A stretch of 64,000 nt of DNA from Alexandriicola marinus (lineage in GTDB: Bacteria > Pseudomonadota > Alphaproteobacteria > Rhodobacterales > Rhodobacteraceae), in assembly GCF_004000435.1 (NCBI RefSeq), contig NZ_RBVZ01000009.1, positions 31,857 through 95,856 of the forward strand, written 5' to 3'. Both the position numbers and the translations under genes were made by a program. The notes beneath the pieces were generated by a model. That model saw nothing but the letters and a program-made list of their open reading frames with translations. It made no database searches and was not told the origin of the DNA. Of this stretch, positions 39,307-48,988 are shown piece after piece. Numbering within the stretch: the first letter of the stretch is position 1; the number at the start of each line of letters is the position of its first letter.

Positions 39307-41807
39307 GTATCCTCCGCGGCATGGATCCCGCCCAGCACAAGACGGGGCCGGTCCGGATCCGGCGCCGTGACGGGCGGGTCGGGAAGCGTGATGTGCACGA
39401 TCGACGGACCCGATCCAAGCGGCAGCGGTATCTCTACCGGGACGAGCCGGCCGGGGCCCGCGGCCACGACCTGCTGTTCATGGCTCTGCCCGTCGACACG
39501 AACATTCAGACGCAAGGGCGACTCGCCCGGATAGATCCGGAGACAGAACCCCGAGACCGGCACCGACAGGCCGATGGCGCAGGTTCCGCTGTCGTTCTTG
39601 AGCGCCACCTGCGGGGGGCTCTCCTCCGCCCCGGCCCAGCTGTGCCAGCCATCCCGGGGTTTCCAGTTCAGGATGGGGCGATTGCGCGGCCGGGCCGCGG
39701 GTGGCGTGCGTGGCGGAGCAGCCCCGGTCACGGCGAGTTCGGCGAAAAGTCTGCGGAACGCATCACCCGAGAGACTGCGCAGCCAGCGGGCCCTGCCGAA
39801 ATCAGCGACCGCGACGGGATCGAAGCGGTCCTCCTCGATCAGCCGCAGAAGCCAGCGCCGGACGGCGCGGGTCATCGGACGGCGGGCGACCCGCCTGAGC
39901 GCATTGTCAAAGGCCGGCAGGACCCGGTCTACGGGAAGAAGAGCGGGCCGCTGCGCACGCAGAAAGACCGTGACCAGGGCACGGGCCTGACGGTCGAGAT
40001 CGGCATGCGACAGACCCGGCGCGGAGCGGTTGTAGACCGTTCCGGCAAATCCCCCGGACCGGACCCAGCGATGCCCGGGCAAAGCGGCGAGGCGCAGCTT
40101 GAACTCCCAGTCCTCATAGAGGCTCCCCGTCAGATCATAGCCTCCCACCGCGAAATAGCTGTCGCGCGCAAAGGTCAGGTCGCGCGGGATCATGCCCTCG
40201 CGGGACAACAGACGGCCATAGAGTACCTCCGGTGTGCCGGAGCCGTAGAAGAGGGCCGTGTCCTCCAGCAGGTGGCGCGTGGGGCTTTCGGCCAGAAGGA
40301 CATCGCTGAAGGCCACGCGGGTCGGATCCCCGTCCAGCACCCGGGCCTCGCCCTCGAGCTTGGTGGGCCAGTAGAGATCATCACCGTCGAGCTGGGTGAT
40401 GAAATCGGTGCCGGCCCGCGTGAAGCCGATATGACGCGCCGCGGCAGGGCCGAGATTGGTATCGAGCCGGACAAGGGTAACCTGGGCGAAGCGCAGCTCC
40501 AGCTCGGCCAGCAAGGCGGCGCTGTCATCGGTGGAGCAATCGTCGACCACCACGATCTCGTCGAAGGGAACGGTCTGCTGCAGGCAGGACAGGACCGCGT
40601 CGACGGCCAGCAGGCCGCTGTTGTAGGAGGTGACGACGACGCCGAAGCTGCGCCCGGCCTTCAGGGCGGCGGCCTCCGGGTGAGGCCGGAAAGACGGCCG
40701 CCCAGACCAGGTCGCGGCACCCGGGCTGTCACAGATATCGTCGATGAGCGCGGCCAGATCGGTGGGATGGGGCGGGCGCTGCATGATCTTCACGAAGGGC
40801 GTGACCTGCTCCATGAGCATCATTTCATGCAATGCCGTCCCCATGAGACCGGCATCCGCGCCGGCGATCGGCAGACGGTAGGACCCAGAGCCATAGCGGT
40901 CAGGCAGCGCCGCGGCGAGGTGTTGCGTGGGCGCGGACCCGAGAGCCGGTTCGAGAACATCGCGGCAATAGCGCGCGAAGAAGGGCTGCAGGTGGTCCAT
41001 GTCGGCCACGGTCAGGTTGACCGCCCCCGCTTTCGGGCCCGCGGCGATCTTGGCGCCGAGATGGATCTCGGGGGTGCCCGGCCGGCCAAGGAAAGCCGCG
41101 ATCGCCTCGAGGGCCGCGACAGGATCGGCGGTCAGCGCCTCATGGCAGACCAGGTGCACGCGGGACGGATAATCGCGCGCCACGGCGCACATCTCGGCGG
41201 TGAAGGCCGCGACCCAGGCGGCGGACCACGCGATCGAGCGCCGCCCGTCGGGCAGCGCGGCCGCATCGATCCCCGGCACCGGTGGGCGGGTCAGCAACTC
41301 GGCCTTGAACCGGGGCCGGTCATCGCTGTGGAATTCCTCGCCGAAGAAGGAAAACATCCCCAGCCCCGAATTGATCGTGTCGACCGGGTTGCGCAGGCAG
41401 GCGATGACCTGCAGATCCGCGAACCGTTCGAGACCGGCCCTCAGGCGCCCCGCACCCCGGATCACCTTGGCGAGGCTGGCATCGGGCCGCCGGTCCCGAT
41501 CGCCATCGAAGGGTGCATCGAACAGGCTGTCGAGAAAGGCATCGTGGCGGGGATCGCCGGGACCGTCGAGAAAGAGCGGCGTGTTGAGATGCGTGTCGAG
41601 CCCGGCATGGGACAGATCGCCCGGACCGAAGCTCTGCCCTTTCATGCGCGGGGCGCGGATATCCCACAGGTAGGGTTCGTAGCGGAAATTGACCGCCTGC
41701 CCCCCGGTCAGGAGAAGCTGACCGACCTGGCGGTAGATCAGCGTTGTGGCCGACCGGCCGACGCCACTGACAAGGATCCGCTGCAAGGGTGCTCTCCGAA
41801 CTGACAT
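39303..41807 (-). CDS. Sulfotransferase-GT2 fusion with beta-rich C-terminal tail
   Basis: An 834-residue protein. Residues 1-~320 form a sulfotransferase-like domain (VSGVGRSATTLIYRQ near 13, IACLRNPVDTINSGL near 150). A GT2 domain follows (VVVTSYNSG about 390, VVDDCSTDDS about 420, the metal motif QLDGDDLYW about 474, LYEDWEFKLRLA). From about 720 to the end lies a beta-rich tail with WHSWAGAEE and FCLRIYPGESPL. The order is unusual: both activities are in one chain, suggesting coupled glycosylation and sulfation of a repeating unit. It is translated with the 39306 GT2 (ATGA overlap). Confidence 0.85.
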   Translation of the reverse strand: MSVRRAPLQRILVSGVGRSATTLIYRQVGQLLLTGGQAVNFRYEPYLWDIRAPRMKGQSFGPGDLSHAGLDTHLNTPLFLDGPGDPRHDAFLDSLFDAPFDGDRDRRPDASLAKVIRGAGRLRAGLERFADLQVIACLRNPVDTINSGLGMFSFFGEEFHSDDRPRFKAELLTRPPVPGIDAAALPDGRRSIAWSAAWVAAFTAEMCAVARDYPSRVHLVCHEALTADPVAALEAIAAFLGRPGTPEIHLGAKIAAGPKAGAVNLTVADMDHLQPFFARYCRDVLEPALGSAPTQHLAAALPDRYGSGSYRLPIAGADAGLMGTALHEMMLMEQVTPFVKIMQRPPHPTDLAALIDDICDSPGAATWSGRPSFRPHPEAAALKAGRSFGVVVTSYNSGLLAVDAVLSCLQQTVPFDEIVVVDDCSTDDSAALLAELELRFAQVTLVRLDTNLGPAAARHIGFTRAGTDFITQLDGDDLYWPTKLEGEARVLDGDPTRVAFSDVLLAESPTRHLLEDTALFYGSGTPEVLYGRLLSREGMIPRDLTFARDSYFAVGGYDLTGSLYEDWEFKLRLAALPGHRWVRSGGFAGTVYNRSAPGLSHADLDRQARALVTVFLRAQRPALLPVDRVLPAFDNALRRVARRPMTRAVRRWLLRLIEEDRFDPVAVADFGRARWLRSLSGDAFRRLFAELAVTGAAPPRTPPAARPRNRPILNWKPRDGWHSWAGAEESPPQVALKNDSGTCAIGLSVPVSGFCLRIYPGESPLRLNVRVDGQSHEQQVVAAGPGRLVPVEIPLPLGSGPSIVHITLPDPPVTAPDPDRPRLVLGGIHAAEDT

Positions 41808-41908
41808 CCGCCCGCCGGGCGCGGGATCGGCACAAGGCCGGTTCTATCGCAGGCTTCGGGGCGCTGTCCATCGCGGGGCGCGCAGGTCCGCCATGCGCGC
41901 GTCCGGGA

Positions 41909-42928
41909 TCAGCCGTCCCGCGCGATCCGACCCGCCACCCAGGCGAGATAGGCCCGTTCCGGAGAGGACAGGCGCGGCCGGCCGGTGGCGGCCCAGAAGC
42001 CGCGCCACTCGGCCTCGAGCGCATGCACATCCCAGCCGGGCGCGAGGGCGCGGACCTTGTCGGCGGTCTCCGGCCCGAAGAGCGGCCCCTGCCCCACGGC
42101 CCTGTCGGTCTCGACCAGGCGGCGGCGGGTGACGCGGATGATGTCGCCCTCGTCCTCGGACAGCGCGTAATCGGGCAGCGGATCGGCGGCGATCATCTTG
42201 CGGATGGCCGCGCGGAACACGCGCACCGGCGCATCCGATCCCGCCTTGGCATGCAGAAGCGGCAGCGAGATGCGCCATTCTCTCTGGGCGCCGCAATGCT
42301 TGCGGGCCAGTTCGTAGATCCGCCTTTCGAGCGGTTTGCGCAGGGTGAAGTAATCCCGGCTGAGGGTGAGGACGGATTTCGACAGCACCGCCCGGTAGAG
42401 CCATTCGCTCAGCGTGACGGTGACCGAGACCATCCGCCCCTCGCGGGATTTGGTCGACCGGGTGCGGCGCACGATCTCCCAGCTTTCGATCAGGCCGAAG
42501 CCGGTTGTCGTCTCCTGCCCGCCCTGGGCGAGATTGGTGGTGATCCGGGTTCCAGCCAACCGTTCGAAGGCCTCGCGCAGGCGCACATAGCTGTCGCCCC
42601 CGGTATCGCGGCGGGTGGCGACCAGCAGGTCATGGGCGGTCAGCCTGAGCGTGCGGCTGACCTCGCGACCCGCATTGAGCGCGGCCATCAGCTGGCTGAT
42701 GCAATAGATCAGGATATCCTTGTCGTGGATCGTGGCGCGCCCCCGCACGGAGGGCGTGACGGTCACCTCGACCCCGTTGTGTTCGTAGCGCCTGATCCGC
42801 CGGTCGGGCCGGGTGGAGAGCGAGAAGAGAGGATGCTCCATCGAGGCCAGGTCATCCTTGGGACTGGCATCGAAGATGTCGCAGACAAAGAAGTCGCGCA
42901 TCGCAGAAGGTGTCTGCGCCGTGGTCAT
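41909..42928 (-). CDS. repA: Plasmid replication initiator, RepA/RPA family
   Basis: A 339-residue protein of the replication initiator protein A family that defines one of the roseobacter plasmid replicon types. Hallmarks are RDFFVCDIFDASPKDDLASMEHPLFSLS at the N-terminus (seen in this class), the basic DNA-binding region, LTLSRDYFTLRKPLERRIYEL, and the C-terminal YLAWVAGRI. The ATG at 42928 gives the usual family N-terminus; a GTG at 43069 would add 47 residues. It is divergent from parA, with the origin region between them. Confidence 0.88.
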   Translation of the reverse strand: MTTAQTPSAMRDFFVCDIFDASPKDDLASMEHPLFSLSTRPDRRIRRYEHNGVEVTVTPSVRGRATIHDKDILIYCISQLMAALNAGREVSRTLRLTAHDLLVATRRDTGGDSYVRLREAFERLAGTRITTNLAQGGQETTTGFGLIESWEIVRRTRSTKSREGRMVSVTVTLSEWLYRAVLSKSVLTLSRDYFTLRKPLERRIYELARKHCGAQREWRISLPLLHAKAGSDAPVRVFRAAIRKMIAADPLPDYALSEDEGDIIRVTRRRLVETDRAVGQGPLFGPETADKVRALAPGWDVHALEAEWRGFWAATGRPRLSSPERAYLAWVAGRIARDG

Positions 42929-43080
42929 GACCCGCGGCAATCCGCAAAGGAAATCTGCATCACCTGCCCGTACATACCGATCTGCCTCTCGCGGGATCTG
43001 TGCGCCCCGCTTGTTCTCCCCGATAGCGGTGCCGCGATGAGGCGACCCGGTTCGGGGTTTCAGTGACACTCAGCCTAGAG

Positions 43081-43089
43081 TTATCCACA
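43081..43089 (+). promoter_or_regulatory. Perfect DnaA box
   Basis: TTATCCACA matches the consensus DnaA-binding 9-mer exactly. It sits in the repA-parA gap, which supports host DnaA taking part in replication. Confidence 0.8.
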
Positions 43090-43126
43090 GATTCGGTCCA
43101 GCCCGGGCGGCCGGGAAATCGTCGTA

Positions 43127-43159
43127 TCGGAATCGGCTGGTCGGAGGTTCGGAATCGCG
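43127..43159. repeat. Two iteron-like elements 22 bp apart
   Basis: TCGGAATCGGC at 43127-43137 and TCGGAATCGCG at 43149-43159 share nine of eleven bases and are two helical turns apart, so they could be RepA-binding iterons. A partial third copy (AATCGGGG) follows at 43161. Confidence 0.5.
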
Positions 43160-43246
43160 CAATCGGGGTATCAGAGTCGGTGCCCCAAGATGAAACAGAA
43201 AAACGGCCTTTTCTATCAACGTGTTATGGTAAATAGGAAAAACCCG

Positions 43247-43278
43247 TAACATATCTTCTAACACATCTATAACATTCG
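43247..43278. repeat. Three TAACA-type repeats
   Basis: TAACATATCT (43247), TAACACATCT (43259) and TAACATTCG (43270) follow each other at 12 and 11 bp, with an inverted GTGTTA at 43221. They lie in the AT-rich part of the origin region, where strand opening would be expected. Confidence 0.5.
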
Positions 43279-43434
43279 CCTCGAGAAGATGATGTGAAGT
43301 TCACCTGTTGAGCATGATCTGCAAGGTATTGAATTTGCATAGAAAAGAACGTCTCCTTGGCAGAAGGTGCAATCTTTTCTTTCATGTATCGCCTTTTTTG
43401 GTACTCTGACAAAAACATGATACATGAGGCAGCC

Positions 43435-44817
43435 ATGGCGCAGGCATCAGACCCTCCCTATTTCGGTATTTCCCCCGATGAGGCAGAGGCAGAACTGGAT
43501 ATTCCGACGAGCACCGACGGTTTTGCGGAGATCGCCCGGGCCTGTGCCGCGGGCCGGGATGATTTGGCCTCGCGCGGGCTGGAGGAGAACGGGCAGCGAC
43601 AATTGCGGCTGTTTTCCACCTGGGAGATCACCCGGTACCTGATCCCGGTGGCACCTGCGCATTTCCGCCGGGTGCTGAAGGGAAACCCGGAGCTGCCGCA
43701 GGGCCGCTCGGAAACCGATGGCGGGGCGAAATGGTTCACGCTGGACGAGGTGCTGCGGCTTCGGGCGCATTTCGCGGCGGAAGGGTCGAAGGCCAAGAAC
43801 TACCTGCCCTACCGGCCCAAGGGGCTGCCGGCCAAGACGGTGGCCGTGGCAAATTTCAAGGGCGGCGTGGGCAAGACATCGACGGCGGCGCAATTGGCGA
43901 TGTCGGCGGCACTCGACGGCTACAGGGTGCTGGTGATCGATCTCGACAGCCAGGGTTCGATGACCTCGATCTTCGGCGGCAAGGTCGCGGATGAATGGCA
44001 GACCGTCTTTCCCCTGCTGGCCCGCCATTACGCGGGGCATCTTCAGGCCGAGAACCGCAGGCGGATGGAACGCGGCGAGGGGCCGATCACGCTGGATGAC
44101 ACGCTGACCGAGGCGCTGAGGCTGCGGTCCAAGGACCTGATCCAGGGCACGCACTGGCCCAATATCGACCTGATCGGCGCGCAGCTGAACCTGTATTGGG
44201 CCGAGTTCCAGGTGCCGGTCTGGCGGATGCAGGGGCGGGGCTGGAAGCTGTGGGATGCGCTGACCGATATCCTGAGCGAAGACGGGATACTCGATGCCTA
44301 TGACCTGGTGATCCTCGATACGCCGCCCGCACTGGGATATCTCACGATCAACGGGCTGGCGGCGGCGGATATCCTTCTGGTGCCCACCGGCGCCTCGTTC
44401 CTGGAATTCGATTCAACGGGTCGGTTCTTCGACATGCTGCACACCACCTTCCGGTCGATCGAGGAGGGCGAAAACCTGGCCGCCCGCGCGCTCGGCCGGC
44501 CTGAAATGGCGTTCCAGTGGGATGCGGTGCGCGCGGTCGTCACCCGGTATGACGGCAGCCAGCAGGCTGAACTGGCAGGCCTGATGCAGGCCTATCTGGG
44601 CCGGACCCTGTCGCCGCACCGGCAGGATTTCACTGCGCTGATCGGCCAGGCCGGAGAGCAGGTCCAGGGCATCTACGAGGCCGATTACCGGGATTTCAAC
44701 CGCGAGACCTATGCCCGCGGGCGCGAAACCTTTGACGCGACCTATGCGGCCTTCAAGCGGCTGCTGTACGGGGCCTGGCGCCGGGATGAGCGGCTGGCCC
44801 GTGAGGCTGCGGAATGA
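43435..44817 (+). CDS. parA: Plasmid partition ATPase ParA
   Basis: A 460-residue type Ia ParA. A ~110-residue N-terminal region, likely DNA-binding, precedes the deviant Walker A in NFKGGVGKTSTAAQ (about 140), LVIDLDSQGSMTS and the Walker B-like LVILDTPPALGYL. GAGGC just upstream supports the ATG at 43435; in-frame ATGs upstream also exist. The inverted arms before it may be its own operator. It is followed by parB after 37 bp. Confidence 0.92.
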   Translation: MAQASDPPYFGISPDEAEAELDIPTSTDGFAEIARACAAGRDDLASRGLEENGQRQLRLFSTWEITRYLIPVAPAHFRRVLKGNPELPQGRSETDGGAKWFTLDEVLRLRAHFAAEGSKAKNYLPYRPKGLPAKTVAVANFKGGVGKTSTAAQLAMSAALDGYRVLVIDLDSQGSMTSIFGGKVADEWQTVFPLLARHYAGHLQAENRRRMERGEGPITLDDTLTEALRLRSKDLIQGTHWPNIDLIGAQLNLYWAEFQVPVWRMQGRGWKLWDALTDILSEDGILDAYDLVILDTPPALGYLTINGLAAADILLVPTGASFLEFDSTGRFFDMLHTTFRSIEEGENLAARALGRPEMAFQWDAVRAVVTRYDGSQQAELAGLMQAYLGRTLSPHRQDFTALIGQAGEQVQGIYEADYRDFNRETYARGRETFDATYAAFKRLLYGAWRRDERLAREAAE

Positions 44818-44854
44818 TGGCCCGGACGGGTCACGGCCAAACGGAGGGCTGATC

Positions 44855-45919
44855 ATGGCGAAACGCAAACGTCTGGGACCCCCGCGGCTTGATGCCGGGG
44901 GTGACCCTGCCGGGGACCGGCCCGGGCTTGGCATGTTCCCCGATGCGGGCCCCGCGCATCGGGCGCCCATTGCCGATGTAGCCGGGGATGCGGCGTCACA
45001 GGCGGCGTTGTCGGAGTTGAGCGAAACGCTGCGCTCGGCCCGGGCCGAGGGGCGGATGATCCTTCGCCTGCCGCTGGACCAGATCGACGAGAGCTATCTT
45101 GTGCGTGACAGGGTCGTCCTTGACGACGAGGAGATGCAGACCCTGACCGAGAGCCTCGAGCGGCGGGGTCAGCAGACGCCTGTCGAGGTGGCGGAGCTGG
45201 GCGAGGGACGGTGGGGCCTGATCTCGGGCTGGCGGCGTCTCACCGCGCTGCGTCAGCTGGCGGAGACGGGCCGGACCGGCCCCGATGGCGCCGTGTTCGA
45301 CACTGTTCTGGCGATCGTGAGGCATCCCGAGGACGCGGGGGATGCCTATCTCTCGATGGTCGAGGAAAACGAGATCCGCGTTGGTCTGAGCTATTACGAG
45401 CGGGCGCGGATCGTGGTCAGGGCTGCGGATCGCGGGGTGTTCCCCTCAGATCGCGTCGCGCTGGCCGAGTTGTTCCACGCGGCCTCGCGCCCCCGCCGAT
45501 CGAAGATCGGCAGCTTCGTTCGGATCGTTCGTGCGCTGGATGACGATCTGCGGTTCCCGGCCCAGATGACGGAACGGGCGGGGCTGGCGCTGGCCTCGGT
45601 GCTGCAGACCGATCCATCGCGCGCGGTTGTGCTGGCCGAACGGCTGCGCGAGAGGCCGCCCCGGACGGCGGAGGACGAGGCCCGGATCGTGGCCGAGGTG
45701 GTGAAATACGGCATGACGGGACGGCCCGAGGGGGAGAAGGCCGGGGAGGCGCCTGCCCCGTCGTCGCGCCGCAATCCGCCCGTCGAATCCTTTGCCATAG
45801 GCTCTATTTCAGTGACGACATTTGCGGATGGCCGGATCACGTTGTCCGGCCCCGGGACGCAGGACGGAACCTTTCGCGACAGGCTCTTTTCCTGGCTTGA
45901 CTGGGACAATCGCGAATAG
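44855..45919 (+). CDS. parB: Plasmid partition protein ParB
   Basis: A 354-residue protein. A flexible N-terminus (about 1-70) precedes a ParB/Spo0J-type nuclease-like core (LPLDQIDESYLVRDR, LTESLERRGQQTPVEV, ISGWRRLTALRQ) and a helical region with KIGSFVRIVRALDDDL, where an HTH would sit. It ends with a dimerisation-like segment RDRLFSWLDWD. GGAGGG precedes the ATG. The parS-like palindrome follows 19 bp after its stop. Confidence 0.9.
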   Translation: MAKRKRLGPPRLDAGGDPAGDRPGLGMFPDAGPAHRAPIADVAGDAASQAALSELSETLRSARAEGRMILRLPLDQIDESYLVRDRVVLDDEEMQTLTESLERRGQQTPVEVAELGEGRWGLISGWRRLTALRQLAETGRTGPDGAVFDTVLAIVRHPEDAGDAYLSMVEENEIRVGLSYYERARIVVRAADRGVFPSDRVALAELFHAASRPRRSKIGSFVRIVRALDDDLRFPAQMTERAGLALASVLQTDPSRAVVLAERLRERPPRTAEDEARIVAEVVKYGMTGRPEGEKAGEAPAPSSRRNPPVESFAIGSISVTTFADGRITLSGPGTQDGTFRDRLFSWLDWDNRE

Positions 45920-45938
45920 GCAAAACTTAACATAATTT

Positions 45939-45954
45939 GTTTCGCGCGCGAAAC
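45939..45954. promoter_or_regulatory. Candidate parS centromere palindrome
   Basis: GTTTCGCGCGCGAAAC is a perfect 16-bp palindrome 19 bp after parB. Its arms GTTTC/GAAAC equal those of the chromosomal parS core GTTTCACGTGAAAC, with six central bases instead of four. No second copy was noticed in this window. Confidence 0.65.
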
Positions 45955-46024
45955 GCCGTGTTCCATGTCTGGTTGTGGCTTCGAGCCGGGGCGTTATGGT
46001 TTGCACAAGACCGGGCGCGCATGG

Positions 46025-48964
46025 ATGGGGCGGATGCAAACAGAGCTTTTCATTACGACGCCGTGCCTGAATGCGGTCCGGACGATCGACCAGACGATCC
46101 AGAGTGTCGTGAGCCAGGCCGGGCCTGTTCGTCTGCGCTATCACGTCCAGGATGGCGGTTCTTCCGACGGAACCTGGGAACGTATCCTGTGGTGGCAGGA
46201 CATGCTGGCGGGTGGAGGCTGGCCCCTCGCCTGTTCCGATCTTCAGTTCACTTGTCACCAGGCGCCGGATGGCGGGCTTTACGATGCAATCGTGTCGGGT
46301 TTTGCCGCGCTTGAGCCGGGCGAGAACGCGTTTCTGGCCTGGATCAATGCCGATGACATCTATCTGCCCGGCAGTTTCGCCTTCATTGCCGCCGCGGATC
46401 GCCAATTTCCGCCCGAGGCGATGGCCTGGATCGGGGGGAGCGTCTCTGTCATCAGGGAGGATGTAGTCGTTGCCTCCCATGACAGGGAACTTCCGACCGC
46501 CGTGATCCGGGCTGGATTATGCGATCATGCGCATTGGCATTTCGTGCAGCAGGAAGGCTCGTTCTTCCGGGGCTGGCTCTGGGACAGGGTCGTGCCCCAC
46601 GAGACGATCCGCCCGATGAAACTTGCAGGAGACTGGAACCTCTGGCGGCTCATGGCGGGATATGCGGAGCTTGTTCAGGCGGGACGGCCGCTTGCCTCCT
46701 TTCGGGTCCGTCCGGATCAATTGTCCGCCACCCAGGCAGAGGCCTACAGGGCCGAGATCAACGCGATCCTGCCCGAGGCCTTGCGCCGACAGGCCTTCGA
46801 AGAGATCGCCTCCGGCCCCGCGCCCACGCGGCTGCGTCTGGAAAGCCGCTTCGCGGCGAGGGCTCTCACCCTCGTGGAAGAGGCCGTGGACGGGCGGCAC
46901 TATACCCGTTTTCCCGAGGCCTACGACGCGACCGATTTCAAACCCATGCGCCGCATCCGCATGAAGGGCAAACCCGATGCGCCGGCACCGGACGCGCAAA
47001 TCCAAGGCGGCGGCCTTTCACAGGCTGCGAAGGATCGGCTGCGCCATGTTCGGCGCAACGGCTGGCTTCAGGCGCTCGATGACGGGTGGCAATACCCCGC
47101 GATCACGGAGGAACATGCCTTCCGACGCCTCGAAGCGATGGGCGGATTGCCCGATGGCGTGGTCTACGTGGCCTATCCCTGGGCTACGCTGATCGATCAC
47201 CTTCAGGCCAGGGGCGTCGATGCACAGGCGCAGCAGGAAGTGTTCGAGGCATTTTGTGCGGGGCTGCCGCAGGACGGTATCCGGGTCACTGTCTGTCAGC
47301 ACATCCTCTTGCCGCGCTATCTGAATCTGTTCCGGCAGGCCGGGATCGACCACATCTTCTGGCCCCATGCGACCGAGGCGGACCTTGGGGCAGAGGCGCC
47401 GCGCCTCCATCCGTTTCCGCTCTATCCCGTCCAGGTGCCCGACCAGGTCGCCTGCCGGCCGGAAGAGGATCGGCCCCACCTGTATTCCTTCATCGGAGCG
47501 CGGGCCAATCCGCATTACCTGACCGAGGTCAGAAGCTGGATTCTAGATCATCTTGGTGACCGGCCCGAAGGGCTCGTTCGAGGGCGGGAGGACTGGCATT
47601 ACGCCAAGGTCGTCTATCATCATCAGATATGGCAGGTGACCGAGGGCGGAGCCGAGGCGCTTGTCGACGATGCCGCGTCCCGAGAGTTCCAGGAGGCGCT
47701 GTCGCGGTCGGTCTTCGCGCTCTGTCCGTCGGGATCCGGGCCGAACTCGATCCGTCTGTGGGAGGCGCTCGGGGCCGGGGCGATCCCTGTCATCCTGTCG
47801 GATAAACTGGCCCTTCCGGGGGATCCCCGCCTCTGGGCAGAGGGCGCCGTCTTCTGTGCAGAGACGCCCGATGCCGTTGCGGGCCTGCCGGACCGCCTTG
47901 CATCGCTGGCCGGAGATACCGCCCGTCTTGCCGCCATGCGCAGGGCGGGTCAGCAAATCTGGGATCTCTATGGTCCGGACGGTTTTGTCACCGATGTGCT
48001 GGAACTGGGTACAGAGATCTCCGATGCGGCAGAAGGGCAGGTGGCCTCGTCCTCCGTTCTGCGTCTTGCGCGGCGCGTGCTTGCGTCCACCCGGCCCGAT
48101 CCGATGGAAGCAGAACTGCTGCTGAATCTCGCGTCCCCGGAAGTGCCCGATACCCTTGCCGCAACACGGGATCGTTTCGCGGCGAACATACCAATCAGGG
48201 CAGCACTCGCCCGGGCCTCCGCACGGCTGGGGTCCCATTATCCTGCCCTGTGCGATGCTCGCTTGGCATCGGGCGGCGAGACCCCCGATGGCGGTGCAGA
48301 TCTGGTCGCTGAATCAGAGTCTGTTCTGCCTGATCAGAGCCTGTTTCCCGGAGCTCTCGCCTCTGCGGCAAGGCAATTGCGGATCGATATCGGCTCGGAC
48401 CTGTCCGAGGCGGAAATCGCGCGTCTCCACGCCCGGCGCAAGGCTGCGATCGCCGCGTCGGATCTACCCGAGGCTGCGCTCCTGTCGGATCACCATGCGG
48501 CGCTTTACAGGCTCTATCTTAACCGTGACGTCGGGATGCAGATCTCCGATTGTCTGACCCGCTGGCGCACCTGCCCGATCGAGGAGGATCGTCTCGCGGA
48601 GGAGGACGGGCGCTTGCCCGATCCGCTCCTTGCGCGGTTCTCTCGTCTTTACGGCCGCACCGGTATCTTGTGGTCTGCCGCTCCGCAGACCGCGACGGCG
48701 GTCGAGGCCGTGGTGCTGGGCGCGGTGCCGGCCTGTCCCCGTGTGCCGGGCCTCGACAGGCTTATCCCGGAGGAGGCCAGGATCGATCTCTCGGGTCTCG
48801 ATCCTGAAGAGGGGCGCCGGGGCGTCGCATCCTTCGTTACCGATGCCCGTTTCGCTTCAGACTGGCTGGCCGCCCGTGCCGTCCTGCGCACTCGCCTGTC
48901 CGATCCCGACCGTCTGCGCGCAGCACGTCATGCAATCATAGTGTCGATGGTTGCGCCTGATTAG
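46025..48964 (+). CDS. GT2-exostosin (GT47-like) fusion glycosyltransferase
   Basis: About 979 residues. The N-terminal GT2 domain shows LFITTPCLNAVRTIDQTI, YHVQDGGSSDGTWE, DGGLYDAI and the metal motif AWINADDIYLPGS. The centre (about 480-640) resembles the exostosin/GT47 fold: YSFIGARANPHY, then SVFALCPSGSGPNSI and EALGAGAIPVILSD. The C-terminal ~300 residues are unassigned. ATGs at 46025 and 46034 both fit the GT2 start; neither has a good ribosome site, so the start is uncertain. It lies directly after the partition block, with the parS-like site upstream. Confidence 0.82.
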   Translation: MGRMQTELFITTPCLNAVRTIDQTIQSVVSQAGPVRLRYHVQDGGSSDGTWERILWWQDMLAGGGWPLACSDLQFTCHQAPDGGLYDAIVSGFAALEPGENAFLAWINADDIYLPGSFAFIAAADRQFPPEAMAWIGGSVSVIREDVVVASHDRELPTAVIRAGLCDHAHWHFVQQEGSFFRGWLWDRVVPHETIRPMKLAGDWNLWRLMAGYAELVQAGRPLASFRVRPDQLSATQAEAYRAEINAILPEALRRQAFEEIASGPAPTRLRLESRFAARALTLVEEAVDGRHYTRFPEAYDATDFKPMRRIRMKGKPDAPAPDAQIQGGGLSQAAKDRLRHVRRNGWLQALDDGWQYPAITEEHAFRRLEAMGGLPDGVVYVAYPWATLIDHLQARGVDAQAQQEVFEAFCAGLPQDGIRVTVCQHILLPRYLNLFRQAGIDHIFWPHATEADLGAEAPRLHPFPLYPVQVPDQVACRPEEDRPHLYSFIGARANPHYLTEVRSWILDHLGDRPEGLVRGREDWHYAKVVYHHQIWQVTEGGAEALVDDAASREFQEALSRSVFALCPSGSGPNSIRLWEALGAGAIPVILSDKLALPGDPRLWAEGAVFCAETPDAVAGLPDRLASLAGDTARLAAMRRAGQQIWDLYGPDGFVTDVLELGTEISDAAEGQVASSSVLRLARRVLASTRPDPMEAELLLNLASPEVPDTLAATRDRFAANIPIRAALARASARLGSHYPALCDARLASGGETPDGGADLVAESESVLPDQSLFPGALASAARQLRIDIGSDLSEAEIARLHARRKAAIAASDLPEAALLSDHHAALYRLYLNRDVGMQISDCLTRWRTCPIEEDRLAEEDGRLPDPLLARFSRLYGRTGILWSAAPQTATAVEAVVLGAVPACPRVPGLDRLIPEEARIDLSGLDPEEGRRGVASFVTDARFASDWLAARAVLRTRLSDPDRLRAARHAIIVSMVAPD

Positions 48965-48988
48965 TCTCTGTTTCGGTGCGAACAGGCT

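Larger units (their letters stand above)
42929..43434. other. Candidate replication origin between repA and parA
   Basis: 506 bp with no gene. It contains a perfect DnaA box, two similar 11-bp elements 22 bp apart, three TAACA-type repeats, and an AT-rich stretch at about 43187-43300. Inverted CATGTATC/GATACATG arms at 43383-43390 and 43419-43426 sit before parA and may bind a partition repressor. These features together fit an iteron-type origin; no experimental support is available. Confidence 0.65.

Noticed and set aside
48649..48891. Minus-strand short frames inside the GT2-exostosin gene
   Set aside because: Shadow frames with low-complexity composition and no start context.
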